Shown piece after piece: positions 16,626-25,762 of a stretch of 64,000 nt of DNA. The stretch lies in contig NZ_JAPZVN010000002.1 in assembly GCF_027533845.1 (NCBI RefSeq), forward strand, positions 682,001-746,000. The letters are read 5' to 3'. Each line of letters begins with the position of its first letter. Positions within the stretch are counted from its first letter, which is position 1. This stretch comes from Streptomyces sp. RPT161 (GTDB taxonomy: Bacteria > Actinomycetota > Actinomycetes > Streptomycetales > Streptomycetaceae). The translations under genes were made by a program, and so were the position numbers. Below the pieces are notes generated by a model that was not told where the DNA came from, did no database searches, and saw only the letters and a list, made by a program, of their open reading frames with translations.

Positions 16626-16819
16626 GAAATCGAGCTGCGTATGTCCGGCAACGGCCGCTACCTCGGCCGGTTCAGGATGTGTCCGGCACCGGGCGCGAAA
16701 CCGCGGCGACAGGCCCGACCGGTCGCGGTCACTCTGGCCGAACAGGCCGGATCGGCCCTGGGCGGCGCGGGCCGACGCTGGAGGAGTAGCCATTCTCCGC
16801 TGGCGCGTACCTCGTCAGC

Positions 16820-16945
16820 TCACCGGGGGGCGGTGCGCTGAGGGAAGGCCAGCGCCACCGAGAACGCGGGGCCGCTCCTCGCGGGCTCAACGGTGCCGCC
16901 CATCGCCTCGGTGAGGTCACGCGCCAGCCGCAGCCCGTGGACAGC
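16820..16945 (-). pseudogene. scrap of a histidine-kinase ATPase domain
   Basis: The minus-strand reading GLRLARDLTEAMGGTVEPA followed by SGPAFSVALAFP resembles the last 40 residues of a sensor kinase HATPase domain (G2 box and final strands). The upstream part of the frame is not kinase-like and no phospho-acceptor histidine region exists nearby. It is best read as a leftover from deletion or recombination. The rest of 16626-17113 shows no gene. Confidence 0.5.
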
Positions 16946-16972
16946 CGCCACGGGCCGGTGCCAGCCGTACAC

Positions 16973-17012
16973 AGTCGGACCCGCACCCCTTCCGAGGGGT
17001 GCGGGTCCGACT
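16973..17012. terminator. perfect 18-bp hairpin, probable ectABCD terminator
   Basis: AGTCGGACCCGCACCCCT (16973-16990) is followed by a TCCG loop and the exact reverse complement (16995-17012). It lies 100 nt downstream of the ectD stop on the minus strand and is the strongest simple hairpin seen in the window. Confidence 0.75.
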
Positions 17013-17113
17013 GCTTCGCGGGCGCTTGCATGCCGGGCCGTGAGTGTTGTCCCCACGACACATCACGGACCCGGCACGCGGCTCAGTCTTGCCTGGTCAG
17101 CCCAGGTACGGGC

Positions 17114-18001
17114 TCACCGAACCGGAGTGAAGTCCCGCGCCCCGACGAACGCCGGGCGCGGCGCCGGTGCCGCGAACGGTTCGACCGCCGTGTTCTCCAC
17201 GCTGTTGAAGACGATGAACACGTTGCTGCGCGGGAACGGCGTGATGTTGTCACCGGAACCGTGCATGCAGTTGCAGTCGAACCAGGTCGCCGAGCCGGCC
17301 GGGCCGGTGAACAGCTTGATGCCGTGTCGCCCGGCCAGTTCGGTCAGCGCCTCCTTCGACGGGGTGCCGGCCTCCTGCATCCGCAGCGACCGCTTGTAGT
17401 TGTCCTTCGGCGTCACCCCCGCGCAGCCGACGAACGTACGGTGCGAGCCCGGCATGATCATCAGGCCGCCGTTGGTGTCGTGGTTCTCGGTCAGCGCGAT
17501 CGACACCGACACGGTGCGCATCCGCGGCAGGCCGTCCTCGGCGTGCCACGTCTCGAAGTCCGAGTGCCAGTAGAAGCCGCTCGCGCCGAAGCCCGGCTTG
17601 ACGTTGACCCGGCTCTGGTGGACGTAGACGTCGGAGCCGAGGATCTGCCGGGCGCGGCCGAGCACCCGTGGGTCGCGGACCAGTTCGGCGAACACCTCGC
17701 TGATCTTGTGGACCTCGAAGACCGACCGGATGTCCTGGGACTTCGGCTCTACGATGGCGCGTTCGTCGGCCCGTACCGCCGGGTCGGCGATCAGCCGGTC
17801 CAACTCGGCGCGATATCGGGCCACTTCCTCCGGTGCCAGCAGCCGGTCCACCGTCAGGAAGCCGTCGCGGTCGTAGCCGTGCAGTTCGGACGGCTGGATC
17901 GGGCCCGACGTACCGGGGGTGGCCCACACCACCGGGTCCTGGCGCGGGGTGCTGACCTCGGCGGTGCCGCGGGTCGGGTACAGGTCGGTGATCGTCGTCA
18001 T
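17114..18001 (-). CDS. ectD: ectoine 5-hydroxylase
   Basis: A 295-aa Fe(II)/2-oxoglutarate dioxygenase that hydroxylates ectoine to 5-hydroxyectoine. Iron ligands are visible as HSDFE (His, Asp) and CMHGSGDN (His); the EctD signature runs FYWHSDFETWHAEDG, and LFTGPAGSATWFDCN precedes the last histidine. Length is normal for the family. It is the fourth gene of ectABCD, 3 nt after ectC. Its last 57 bp are duplicated at 14412-14468. Confidence 0.97.
   Translation of the reverse strand: MTTITDLYPTRGTAEVSTPRQDPVVWATPGTSGPIQPSELHGYDRDGFLTVDRLLAPEEVARYRAELDRLIADPAVRADERAIVEPKSQDIRSVFEVHKISEVFAELVRDPRVLGRARQILGSDVYVHQSRVNVKPGFGASGFYWHSDFETWHAEDGLPRMRTVSVSIALTENHDTNGGLMIMPGSHRTFVGCAGVTPKDNYKRSLRMQEAGTPSKEALTELAGRHGIKLFTGPAGSATWFDCNCMHGSGDNITPFPRSNVFIVFNSVENTAVEPFAAPAPRPAFVGARDFTPVR
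17134..17190 (+). repeat. direct repeat copy 2 (inside ectD)
   Basis: The copy of the 57-bp repeat inside the intact ectD gene, encoding its C-terminal residues. See the copy at 14412-14468. Confidence 0.85.
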
Positions 18002-18004
18002 CGT

Positions 18005-18403
18005 TCAGGCCTCCTCCGTCAGCAGCGGGTACACCCCGTTCTCGTCGTGCTCCTCACGGCCGGTGACCGGCGGGTTGAACACGCACAGGCAGCGGAAGTC
18101 GGTCTTGGGCCGCATCGTGTGCTTCTCATGGCCGTTGAGCAGGTACATCGTGCCCGGGGTGATCCAGTGCTTCTCGCCGGTCTCCTCGTCGGTGAGCTCG
18201 GCTTCGCCCTCCACGCAGACCACGGCCTCGATGTGGTTGGCGTACCACATGGACGTCTCGGTCCCTGCGTACATCACGGTCTCGTGCAGGGAGAAGCCGA
18301 CACGCTCCCCGGCCAGGACGATCCGCTTGCTCTCCCAGGTGCCCGACGCTGCCTTCACATGCCGGTCGGTGCCTTCGAGTTCCTTGAACGATCGGACGAT
18401 CAC
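18005..18403 (-). CDS. ectC: L-ectoine synthase
   Basis: A 132-aa cupin that cyclises N-gamma-acetyl-diaminobutyrate to ectoine. Visible motifs include [15 protein letters not shown] at the start, [38 protein letters not shown] and the closing [20 protein letters not shown], all typical of EctC. It starts with GTG and is followed after 3 nt by ectD. Confidence 0.97.
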   Translation of the reverse strand: MIVRSFKELEGTDRHVKAASGTWESKRIVLAGERVGFSLHETVMYAGTETSMWYANHIEAVVCVEGEAELTDEETGEKHWITPGTMYLLNGHEKHTMRPKTDFRCLCVFNPPVTGREEHDENGVYPLLTEEA

Positions 18404-18446
18404 GGTGGTGCGGTGCCTTTCTGTGCTGGTGCGCTGTGGGGGGGAG

Positions 18447-19721
18447 TTACGCGGTCTCGCGGACCGCGCGGGCGAGGGTGCGCAGGCCCTCTTCCAACTC
18501 GTCGGGGCTGATGGTCAGCGCGGGCAGCAGCTTGACGACCTCGCTCTCCGGGCCGGAGGTCTCCAGCAGCATTCCGAGCTCGAAGGCGCGGGCGCACACC
18601 GCGGCGGCGCGCTGCTTGTCGGTGAACTCCAGGCCCCAGACCAGGCCGCGGCCCCTGAACTCGACGCCGGAGCGCGGGTGTTCGCGGACGATGTCGCGCA
18701 GCGCGGCCTCGATCTGCTCGCCGCGGGCCAGCGTCTGCTTCTCCATCTGGCCGTCCGCCCAGTAGGTGTCCAGGGCGGCGGTGGCGGTGACGAACGCCGG
18801 GTTGTTGCCACGGAACGTGCCGTTGTGCTCGCCGGGCTCCCACAGGTCCAACTCGGGCTTGAACAGCGTCAGTGACATCGGTAGGCCGTAGCCGCTGATG
18901 GACTTGGACAGGGTGACGATGTCCGGGACGATCCCGGCCTCCTCGAAGGAGAAGAACGGGCCGGTGCGACCGCAGCCCATCTGGATGTCGTCCACGATCA
19001 GCAGCATGTCGCGCCGCTTGCACAGCTCGGCCAGGCCGCGCAGCCACTCGGCGCGGGCCACGTTGATCCCGCCCTCGCCCTGGATGGTCTCCACGATCAC
19101 CGCGGCGGGCTGGTTGAGGCCGGAGCCCTGGTCCTCCAGCAGCCGCTCGAACCACAGGAAGTCCGGGACCCGGCCGTCGAGGTAGTGGTCGAACGGCATC
19201 GGAGTGCCGTGCACCAGCGGGATCCCGGCGCCCGCCCGCTTGAAGGCGTTGCCGGTCACCGCGAGTGAGCCCAGGGACATGCCGTGGAAGGCGTTGGTGA
19301 ACGAGACGATCGCCTCCCGCCCCTTGGCCTTGCGGGCCAGCTTCAGCGCCGCCTCGACGGCGTTGGTGCCGGTGGGACCGGGGAACATCACCTTGTAGTC
19401 GAGGCCCCGCGGGCGCAGCACCACCTCCTGGAAGGTGGTGAGGAACGCGCGTTTGGCCGTGGTGCTCATGTCCAGGCCGTGGGTGATCCCGTCGCGTTCC
19501 AGGTAGTCCAGCAGCGCGCGTTTCAACACCGGGTTGTTATGGCCGTAGTTGAGCGCGCCCGCACCGGAGAAGAAGTCCAGGTAGCTGTGCCCGTCCTCGT
19601 CGTGGATCCGGCTGCCCTGCGCGCGGTCGAACACCGCGGGCCAACCGCGGCAGTAGCTGCGCACCTCGGACTCAAGGGACTCGAAGACGCTGAGTGCGGG
19701 CGGGGTGATGGTCACCGTCAT
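18447..19721 (-). CDS. ectB: L-2,4-diaminobutyrate transaminase
   Basis: A 424-aa class III PLP aminotransferase that makes L-2,4-diaminobutyrate from aspartate semialdehyde for ectoine synthesis. Visible are [20 protein letters not shown] at the N-terminus, [33 protein letters not shown], and the PLP-lysine region [15 protein letters not shown]. The ATG at 19721 is preceded by AAGGAG, which rules out the longer in-frame start. About 100 bp with two repeat elements separate it from ectA. Confidence 0.97.
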   Translation of the reverse strand: MTVTITPPALSVFESLESEVRSYCRGWPAVFDRAQGSRIHDEDGHSYLDFFSGAGALNYGHNNPVLKRALLDYLERDGITHGLDMSTTAKRAFLTTFQEVVLRPRGLDYKVMFPGPTGTNAVEAALKLARKAKGREAIVSFTNAFHGMSLGSLAVTGNAFKRAGAGIPLVHGTPMPFDHYLDGRVPDFLWFERLLEDQGSGLNQPAAVIVETIQGEGGINVARAEWLRGLAELCKRRDMLLIVDDIQMGCGRTGPFFSFEEAGIVPDIVTLSKSISGYGLPMSLTLFKPELDLWEPGEHNGTFRGNNPAFVTATAALDTYWADGQMEKQTLARGEQIEAALRDIVREHPRSGVEFRGRGLVWGLEFTDKQRAAAVCARAFELGMLLETSGPESEVVKLLPALTISPDELEEGLRTLARAVRETA

Positions 19722-19730
19722 GCTCCTTAG

Positions 19731-19809
19731 TGGGGGCCTGGGGGCGTTACCCCAGAAGAAAGTCCTCATCGCGCGGCATGGGGCGGGGGCCTGGGGGCGG
19801 CAGACCCAG
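19731..19809 (-). repeat. two dispersed GC hairpin elements between ectA and ectB
   Basis: Two imperfect copies of an element of the form CTGGGGGC-loop-CCCCAGAAG occur in tandem (19738-19760 and 19791-19813). A third, better copy follows the aldolase gene at 42275-42298. In the ectA-ectB gap they could slow or partly stop transcription or protect a processed mRNA end. The AAGGAG ribosome site of ectB lies right next to them. Confidence 0.6.
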
Positions 19810-19820
19810 AAGGAACGCCT

Positions 19821-20363
19821 TCACCGGAAGGCCCCCAAGGGGCCGATCCGGTAGAGCACCTCCGTGCCATGGCCGTCGGGGAACTGACCGCCGTGGAAAA
19901 GCACTTCGCGCTCTATGGGGGCGTCGTGCCGTTCGCCGTAGGAGGTGAACAGCCGGTTGGACGCTTCGTTGTCCGGGGTGATCGTGGTCTCGACGCGGTC
20001 GATGCCGAGGGCGGTGACCCGCTCGGTCAGCCCGTCGAGCATCGTGGCGGCGAGTCCCCGACCGCGGTACGAGTGGTCGACCGCGACCTGCCAGACGACC
20101 AGGGTCTTCGGCCGCTCGGGCCGTACGTAGCCGGTCACGAACCCCACTGGCTCACCGCTGCCGTCCCTGGCCACCACCGAGGTGCGGGCGAAGTCCCGGC
20201 ACCACAGCAGGTAGCTGTACGAGGAGTTGAGGTCCAGCGCCTTGGAGTCACGGGCGATGCGCCAGATCGCGGCGCCGTCGTCGACGGTCGGCGGATCCAA
20301 TCGATACGGGGAATTCGAGGCGTTCACGGCTTCGCATACAAGGTCGTCTTGTGCGGCGGTCAT
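19821..20363 (-). CDS. ectA: L-2,4-diaminobutyrate N-gamma-acetyltransferase
   Basis: A 180-aa GNAT acetyltransferase, first enzyme of the dedicated ectoine route. The acetyl-CoA site is VVWQVAVDHSYRGRGLAATML; other EctA landmarks are YRLDPPTVDDGAAIWRIARD, YSYLLWCRDFARTSVVARD and VETTITPDNEASNRLFTSY. The ATG at 20363 begins MTAAQDDLVCEA; in-frame starts further upstream would read through the promoter region. It is the first gene of ectABCD, which the cell would express under salt or heat stress. Confidence 0.96.
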   Translation of the reverse strand: MTAAQDDLVCEAVNASNSPYRLDPPTVDDGAAIWRIARDSKALDLNSSYSYLLWCRDFARTSVVARDGSGEPVGFVTGYVRPERPKTLVVWQVAVDHSYRGRGLAATMLDGLTERVTALGIDRVETTITPDNEASNRLFTSYGERHDAPIEREVLFHGGQFPDGHGTEVLYRIGPLGAFR

Positions 20364-20484
20364 GCGAATTGAACTTACCGAGATGGAAAGCGAAATGCAT
20401 CGGCGGGCGGGGTTACCTACGGCGTCGGAATGTGTTATCGCGCGCACGCGAACCGGCGTCTGAACCGACCCCGCAGAGTGGGTT

Positions 20485-20508
20485 TTTGCCCGGATATATC
20501 CGGGCAAA
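20485..20508. promoter_or_regulatory. perfect 24-bp palindrome, candidate operator of ectABCD
   Basis: Half-site TTTGCCCGGATA followed by its exact reverse complement, with an AT centre (GATATATC). Perfect symmetry with an AT-rich core is more typical of a dimeric repressor site than of a terminator. No known ectoine regulator gene lies next to it. Confidence 0.6.
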
Positions 20509-20774
20509 TCGGATGCGGTGTGGAGTCGGTCACAACTCAGTAACGCCCTTGGGGTCTGCCCGACTCACGTCATTCGGCGTTAGCGAAATCTTGGTGTTTA
20601 GCCTTGGGAGGGCTGGGCAGAAGAAGACGGGCGAATGCCGTTCCGGAAATTCTCCGGGGAATTAAGGGAAGCATGCCGCAGAAAAGTTTCAGCGTCCAGT
20701 GACGGGTTTACCGGATCCGGGCCGGGGCAGACGCGTGGCGTGACCGTCCCGGTGGAGCCGCCGTACCCGCGCCG

Positions 20775-20787
20775 TAGAGTCCTGTGC
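20775..20787 (+). promoter_or_regulatory. leaderless promoter of the amidohydrolase gene
   Basis: TAGAGT (20775-20780) lies 7 nt before the ATG at 20788; no ribosome site is present. Confidence 0.5.
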
Positions 20788-21879
20788 ATGACGGATGCCG
20801 CGGTGTTGCACATCAAGGGGCGGGTGCTGGTCGGGCCCGAGGAGGTTCGCGACGAGCTGTGGGTGGTCGACGGGCGGGTGACGTACGAGCGCCCCGCGCA
20901 CGCCCGTGATGTGGCCACCGTCAGTGGGTGGGTGCTGCCGGGACTGGTGGACGCGCACTGCCATGTGGGCCTTGACGCACACGGCGCGGTGGACGAGGCG
21001 GCCAGCGAGAAGCAGGCGCTGGCCGACCGGGACGCGGGAGCGCTGCTGTTGCGGGACGCGGGCTCCCCAGCCGACACCCGGTGGGTGGACGACAGGGAGG
21101 ACCTGCCGAAGATCATCCGGGCCGGCCGCCACATCGCCCGCACCCGCCGCTACATCCGCAACTACGCCCATGAGATCGAGCCCGGTGACCTGGCCGCCTA
21201 TGTGCGGCGGGAGGCGCGGCGCGGTGACGGCTGGGTGAAGCTGGTGGGCGACTGGATCGATCGCGAGGTCGGCGATCTGACGCCGTGCTGGCCGCGTTGG
21301 GCGATCGACGAGGCGATCGCCGCGGCCCACGAGGAGGGCGCCCGGGTCACCGCGCACTGCTTCTCCGAGGACTCGCTCACCGATCTGGTGGAGGCGGGCA
21401 TCGACTGCGTCGAGCACGCCACCGGGCTGACCGAGGAGACCATCCCGCTGTTCGCGGAGCGCGGTGTGGCGATCGTTCCGACCCTGGTCAACATCGCGAC
21501 GTTCCCGAACCTGGCGGCCGGGGGAGAGGCGAAGTTCCCCAACTGGGCAGCGCATATGCGGCGGTTGCACGCCCGTCGCTACGACACCGTGCGCGCCGCC
21601 CATGACGCCGGGATCCAGATCTTCACCGGTACCGACGCGGGCGGTTCACTGCCGCACGGGCTGGTGGCGGACGAGGTCGCCGAGCTGGTCGCCGCCGGGA
21701 TCCCGGCGGTTGACGCGCTGGCGGCGGCCACCTGGCGGGCCAGGGAGTGGCTCGGACGGCCGCGGTTGGACGAGGGCGCGCCCGCCGACCTGGTGGTGTA
21801 CGAGGCCGATCCGCGCGTCGACGTAAGGGTGTTGGCGGCCCCGCGGCAGGTCGTGCTGCGGGGCCGCGTGGTGGGGTGA
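20788..21879 (+). CDS. amidohydrolase-family metal-dependent hydrolase
   Basis: A 363-aa amidohydrolase. Metal ligands are DAHCHVG (HxH), the lysine region GWVKLVGDW, RVTAHCFSEDSL, DCVEHATGL and the terminal aspartate in IFTGTDAGGSLPHG. The family covers imidazolonepropionase-, prolidase- and cyclic-amide-hydrolysing enzymes; substrate unknown. The ATG at 20788 is supported by the TAGAGT box and by the start of the fold (VLHIKGRVLVGPEE); upstream frame extension lacks homology. It converges with the next gene with only 12 nt between stops. Confidence 0.9.
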   Translation: MTDAAVLHIKGRVLVGPEEVRDELWVVDGRVTYERPAHARDVATVSGWVLPGLVDAHCHVGLDAHGAVDEAASEKQALADRDAGALLLRDAGSPADTRWVDDREDLPKIIRAGRHIARTRRYIRNYAHEIEPGDLAAYVRREARRGDGWVKLVGDWIDREVGDLTPCWPRWAIDEAIAAAHEEGARVTAHCFSEDSLTDLVEAGIDCVEHATGLTEETIPLFAERGVAIVPTLVNIATFPNLAAGGEAKFPNWAAHMRRLHARRYDTVRAAHDAGIQIFTGTDAGGSLPHGLVADEVAELVAAGIPAVDALAAATWRAREWLGRPRLDEGAPADLVVYEADPRVDVRVLAAPRQVVLRGRVVG

Positions 21880-21891
21880 CGGGTCGAGCGG

Positions 21892-22629
21892 TCAGCCCTT
21901 GAGCTTCCGCTGGATCTCCTCGATGGCCTCGCGCGTCGCCTGCTCGGTCTCCTCGCGTGTGATGCCCAGACCGATGAGCACCTGTGCGGCGATCTCGTCC
22001 TCGTTGCGCAGCAGGCCGAGCAGGATGTGTTCGGTGCCGATGTAGTTGTGGCCGAGGTGCAGGGCCTCGCGCAGGGCGAGCTGGAGGGTCTTCTTCGCGC
22101 CGCGGGTGAACTTCAGCCGCTTGGGCACCTCCTCGACGGAGGGGCCCAGCGTGGCCAGCACCGCCTCGCGCAGCTGCTCGGGGGGCGGCCCGAGCGCGAC
22201 GATGGCCTTGGCGGCGAGCCCGTCCGGCTCGCTGAGCAGCGCCAGCGCGATGTGCTGGGAGTGGATCTGGGCGTGCCCGAGTTCCCTGGCCTCCTGCTCG
22301 GAGGCCTCCACCACGTTGCGGGCGCGCTGGGTGAAGCGGGAGAACAACCCCGAGGTGGGCAGGTCGAGTTCGTCGGCCTCGGTCTCCTTGGGGACGAACC
22401 GCTTCTGCGCGGCCTGCTTGGTCACCCCCATGTACTGGCCGATCTCGGTCCAGGACGCGCCGGTGCGGCGGGCCTGGTCCACGAAGTGCCCTATCAGGTG
22501 GTCGGCGACGTCGCCGAGGTGGGTGGAGGTCTCGACGGCGTCCGAGAGGTGCTGCAGCGCGTCGCCGTCCGGGTGCTGGCTGATGACGTGCTCGATGAGG
22601 TCGTCGAGCCGTACTGGTTGCTTCGACAT
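21892..22629 (-). CDS. Clp-N repeat protein with helix-turn-helix, probable autoregulator
   Basis: A 245-aa protein. The N-terminal third carries a helix-turn-helix (WTEIGQYMGVTKQAAQKRF, about residues 61-79). The rest contains two Clp N-terminal repeats (HAQIHSQHIALALLSEPDGLA and HNYIGTEHILLGLLRNEDEIA), the substrate/adaptor-binding module of ClpC/ClpA, but no ATPase. It may bind DNA and sense unfolded protein or an effector through the Clp-N part, an inference. The start codon is directly preceded by a promoter with two inverted repeats (22632-22677), which fits negative autoregulation. The gene is probably leaderless. Confidence 0.9.
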   Translation of the reverse strand: MSKQPVRLDDLIEHVISQHPDGDALQHLSDAVETSTHLGDVADHLIGHFVDQARRTGASWTEIGQYMGVTKQAAQKRFVPKETEADELDLPTSGLFSRFTQRARNVVEASEQEARELGHAQIHSQHIALALLSEPDGLAAKAIVALGPPPEQLREAVLATLGPSVEEVPKRLKFTRGAKKTLQLALREALHLGHNYIGTEHILLGLLRNEDEIAAQVLIGLGITREETEQATREAIEEIQRKLKG

Positions 22630-22677
22630 GCGTCAACCGTAGGTTGTCGCATCCTGGGCCGTCAACCAGTAGTTGAC
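22630..22677 (-). promoter_or_regulatory. two-operator leaderless promoter of the Clp-N/HTH gene
   Basis: Read on the minus strand, a -35 TTGACG (22665-22660), an 18-nt spacer and a -10 TACGGT (22641-22636) end 6 nt before the ATG at 22629. Two related inverted repeats overlap them: GTCAAC-CAGTA-GTTGAC (22661-22677) covers the -35, and GTCAACCGTAGGTTGTC (22632-22648) covers the -10. A dimer at each would fully block the promoter. Confidence 0.7.
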
Positions 22678-22836
22678 GATGTGCTTCTCTCGAACTTACG
22701 CCCGGAAACCATCCTTTGGAGTGAAGTGGCTCCAGGTAGCTGTTCCTGTACGCCCGGTGCGTAAATATTGCCGGGTCGATGTCGTCGGCGGGTGCGCTGT
22801 CCCCTTTTCAGTAACGCCGATGACGCCAAGCCATCT

Positions 22837-23889
22837 GTGGGGGTTCCTCAGTTGTACAGCTCTGTCCTCAGCCTGCCCGCACGCCGCTGCGCGGCGGCGG
22901 TCGGTGCGTCCATCGCGCTCACCACGAGCGCCCTGGCCCTCGCCCCGGTCGCGCAGGCCACCACCGGCTCCGGCGACGGTGGTAGCGGAGGCGGCCACTC
23001 GACCGCCTCCGTGCTCAACACCGGCCTTGACGTCTCCCTGCTCGACAAGGCCGTCGACCTGCCGCTGAACGTCACGCTCAACGACGTGCACGCGCCCGCC
23101 AACGCCGACCGGACCGCGCTCAGCGCCCACCTGGACGGCGTTGACGGCGGCAGGCCCTTCAGCGTGCTCAACGCGGACGTGGCCACCGCGCGGGCCACCG
23201 CCGAGACCCGGCGGGCCGAAGGGTACGTGAACCTCCTGAACGCCCGGGTGCACCTGCCCGGACTGCCCGACACGCCACTGCTCCAGGTGCGCCAGGTCAC
23301 CTCCAAGGCGACCTGCGACACGGGTCAGAGGCCGACCGCCTACTCCAACCTTCTCGGTGACGTCGAGGTGCTGGGCAAGGGGGTCAGGCTCACCGCCGGC
23401 GGTACGACGAAGGTCGACGTGCCCGGTGTCGGCGAGGTCCGCCTCGACCTGTCGAAGACCGAGACCACGTCCGCCAGTTCGGCCGCGACCGCGCTCAACC
23501 TCCAGGTCTCGGTCAACCCCGCCGCGCTCAACGTCGCCCAGGTGACCGGCGACGTCACCCTGGCCCGCGCCACCTGCCAGACGCCCAAGGGCGGCGGCAG
23601 CGGCGGCGACAGCGGTGGCGCGGGCAGCAGCGGCGGTGGCGCCAACGACGGCGGCGCCACCAAGGGGGCCACCAACGCCGGGACGGACAGCGCCGGTTCA
23701 CCCAACGGCGGCAGCACGGCCGGCAACGGGACCAAGGTCGACTCGGCCGCCGCCAAGCAGAACCTCGCCGAGACCGGTGCCGACTCCAGCACCCCGTACC
23801 TGGCTGCGGGCGCGGTGGCGCTGGTCGGCGCGGGCGGTGCGGTGATCTACGTGACCCGGCGCCGCAAGGCGGCCCGCGGGCAGCAGTAA
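22837..23889 (+). CDS. secreted cell-wall protein with LAETG sortase signal
   Basis: A 350-aa exported protein. A signal peptide (SIALTTSALALAPVAQA) is followed by a beta-rich domain of about 200 residues (LPLNVTLNDVHAPA, VNLLNARVHLPGLP) and a Gly/Ser/Asn-rich linker. The C-terminus has NLAETG, a hydrophobic helix and RRRKA, the classical sorting signal for class E sortases in Streptomyces. It should be attached to peptidoglycan or the membrane. The start is uncertain: GTG at 22837 or TTG at 22852, the latter with GGGGG 8 nt upstream; both give a signal peptide. S. coelicolor has a sortase substrate in this neighbourhood (SCO1860, from memory). Confidence 0.85.
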   Translation: MGVPQLYSSVLSLPARRCAAAVGASIALTTSALALAPVAQATTGSGDGGSGGGHSTASVLNTGLDVSLLDKAVDLPLNVTLNDVHAPANADRTALSAHLDGVDGGRPFSVLNADVATARATAETRRAEGYVNLLNARVHLPGLPDTPLLQVRQVTSKATCDTGQRPTAYSNLLGDVEVLGKGVRLTAGGTTKVDVPGVGEVRLDLSKTETTSASSAATALNLQVSVNPAALNVAQVTGDVTLARATCQTPKGGGSGGDSGGAGSSGGGANDGGATKGATNAGTDSAGSPNGGSTAGNGTKVDSAAAKQNLAETGADSSTPYLAAGAVALVGAGGAVIYVTRRRKAARGQQ

Positions 23890-23898
23890 CCGGAAAGG

Positions 23899-23934
23899 GC
23901 CCCGGGGAGACGCCGCGTACCGTCTCCCCGGGGC
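23899..23934 (+). terminator. terminator after the LAETG gene
   Basis: GCCCCGGGGAGAC (23899-23911) pairs exactly with GTCTCCCCGGGGC (23922-23934) around a 10-nt loop, 9 nt after the stop. Confidence 0.85.
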
Positions 23935-24017
23935 GCACCCAGTGTTCGTTCCCGCTTCTTCCCGCGTACGCCAACACGCCGTACCTTCGGGCCAGTTGCC
24001 AGGGAGGAGGGGGTGCG

Positions 24018-24904
<887 letters not shown>

Positions 24905-24908
<4 letters not shown>

Positions 24909-25759
24909 CCGCCCTCGCGCTGGACGAGCCGGCCGCCCGCCCGCGTGGCGGGGTGCGCACCGTCTACCTCTGGGAGTTGGAGAAGCTGACCGCCCAGTGG
25001 CGGGTCCGGGCGGTCGCCGCGCTCTGCCTGCTGGCGCCGTTCGCGTTCGTGCTGGCGCTGAAGACACAGGACACCGTGCCGTCCGACACGCTGTTCGGCC
25101 GCTGGGTGCACGACACCGGCTACGCGGTACCGCTGGTGGTGCTGGGCTTCGCCGGGCAGTGGGGGTTCCCACTGCTCACCAGTGTGGTCGCCGGGGACAT
25201 CTTCGCCTCGGAGGACCACCACGGGACCTGGCAGACCATTCTGACCCGGTCCCGTACCCGGGCGCAGATCTTCACCGGCAAGGTGCTGGCCGCCGCCACC
25301 TTCTGCGTCGTCGTGGTGGCGCTGGCGGGCGCGGGCAGCATCGCGGCGGGGGTACTGCTGGTGGGACACCAACCGCTGGTGGCACTGGACGGCAGCCTCG
25401 TACCGTCCGGCCGGGCGGCCGAGTTGGCGCTGCTGAGCTGGCTGTGCGTACTGCCTCCGGCGCTCGGCTTCACCGCGCTGGGCGTGCTGTTCTCCATCGC
25501 CACCCGGCACAGCGCGGCCGGCATCACGGGGCCGGTGCTGGTCGGCCTGCTGATGCAGCTGTACGCGTACGTGGACGCGCTGGACGTGGTCCGGCACGCG
25601 CTGCTGACCACGCCGTTCGACGCCTGGCACGGGCTGCTCTCGGCCACCCCGTACTACCGGCCGCTGGTCGAGGGCTGCGCGGTGAGCGCCGCCTACACCG
25701 TGGTCTGCCTGGCGGCCGGGTATCTGCTGCTGCGCCGCCGGGACTTCACGAAGGGCTGA
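24905..25759 (+). CDS. ABC transporter permease
   Basis: A 284-aa ABC-2-type membrane protein with about six hydrophobic helices, for example AVAALCLLAPFAFVLAL near residue 40, the segment around VVVVALAGAGSIAAGVLL, and the last helix TVVCLAAGYLLL. The FASEDHHGTWQTILTRSRTR loop is typical of ABC-2 permeases paired with this ATPase type. It is translationally coupled to the ATPase gene. Confidence 0.9.
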
Positions 25760-25762
25760 CCG

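Larger units (their letters stand above)
20364..20787. promoter_or_regulatory. ectA upstream region with a perfect 24-bp palindrome
   Basis: This 424-bp gap is noticeably AT-richer than its surroundings and holds no gene. On the ectA side it contains the perfect palindrome 20485-20508 (half-site TTTGCCCGGATA) 121 bp before the ectA ATG. On the right side TAGAGT (20775-20780) serves the amidohydrolase gene. I could not assign a clear -10/-35 pair for ectA. Confidence 0.6.

Noticed and set aside
16330-16914. A 194-codon plus-strand frame over the transposase remnant
   Set aside because: The protein has no family signal, while the minus strand shows transposase wording. The frame is a by-product of GC composition.
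16323-17113. An intact insertion sequence with terminal repeats
   Set aside because: Only the C-terminal part of a transposase is left, with frameshift and stop; no terminal inverted repeats or target duplication could be identified.
13669-20508. A biosynthetic gene cluster beyond ectoine
   Set aside because: The genes next to ectABCD (VOC, STAS, winged helix, lipoprotein) include no biosynthetic core enzyme.
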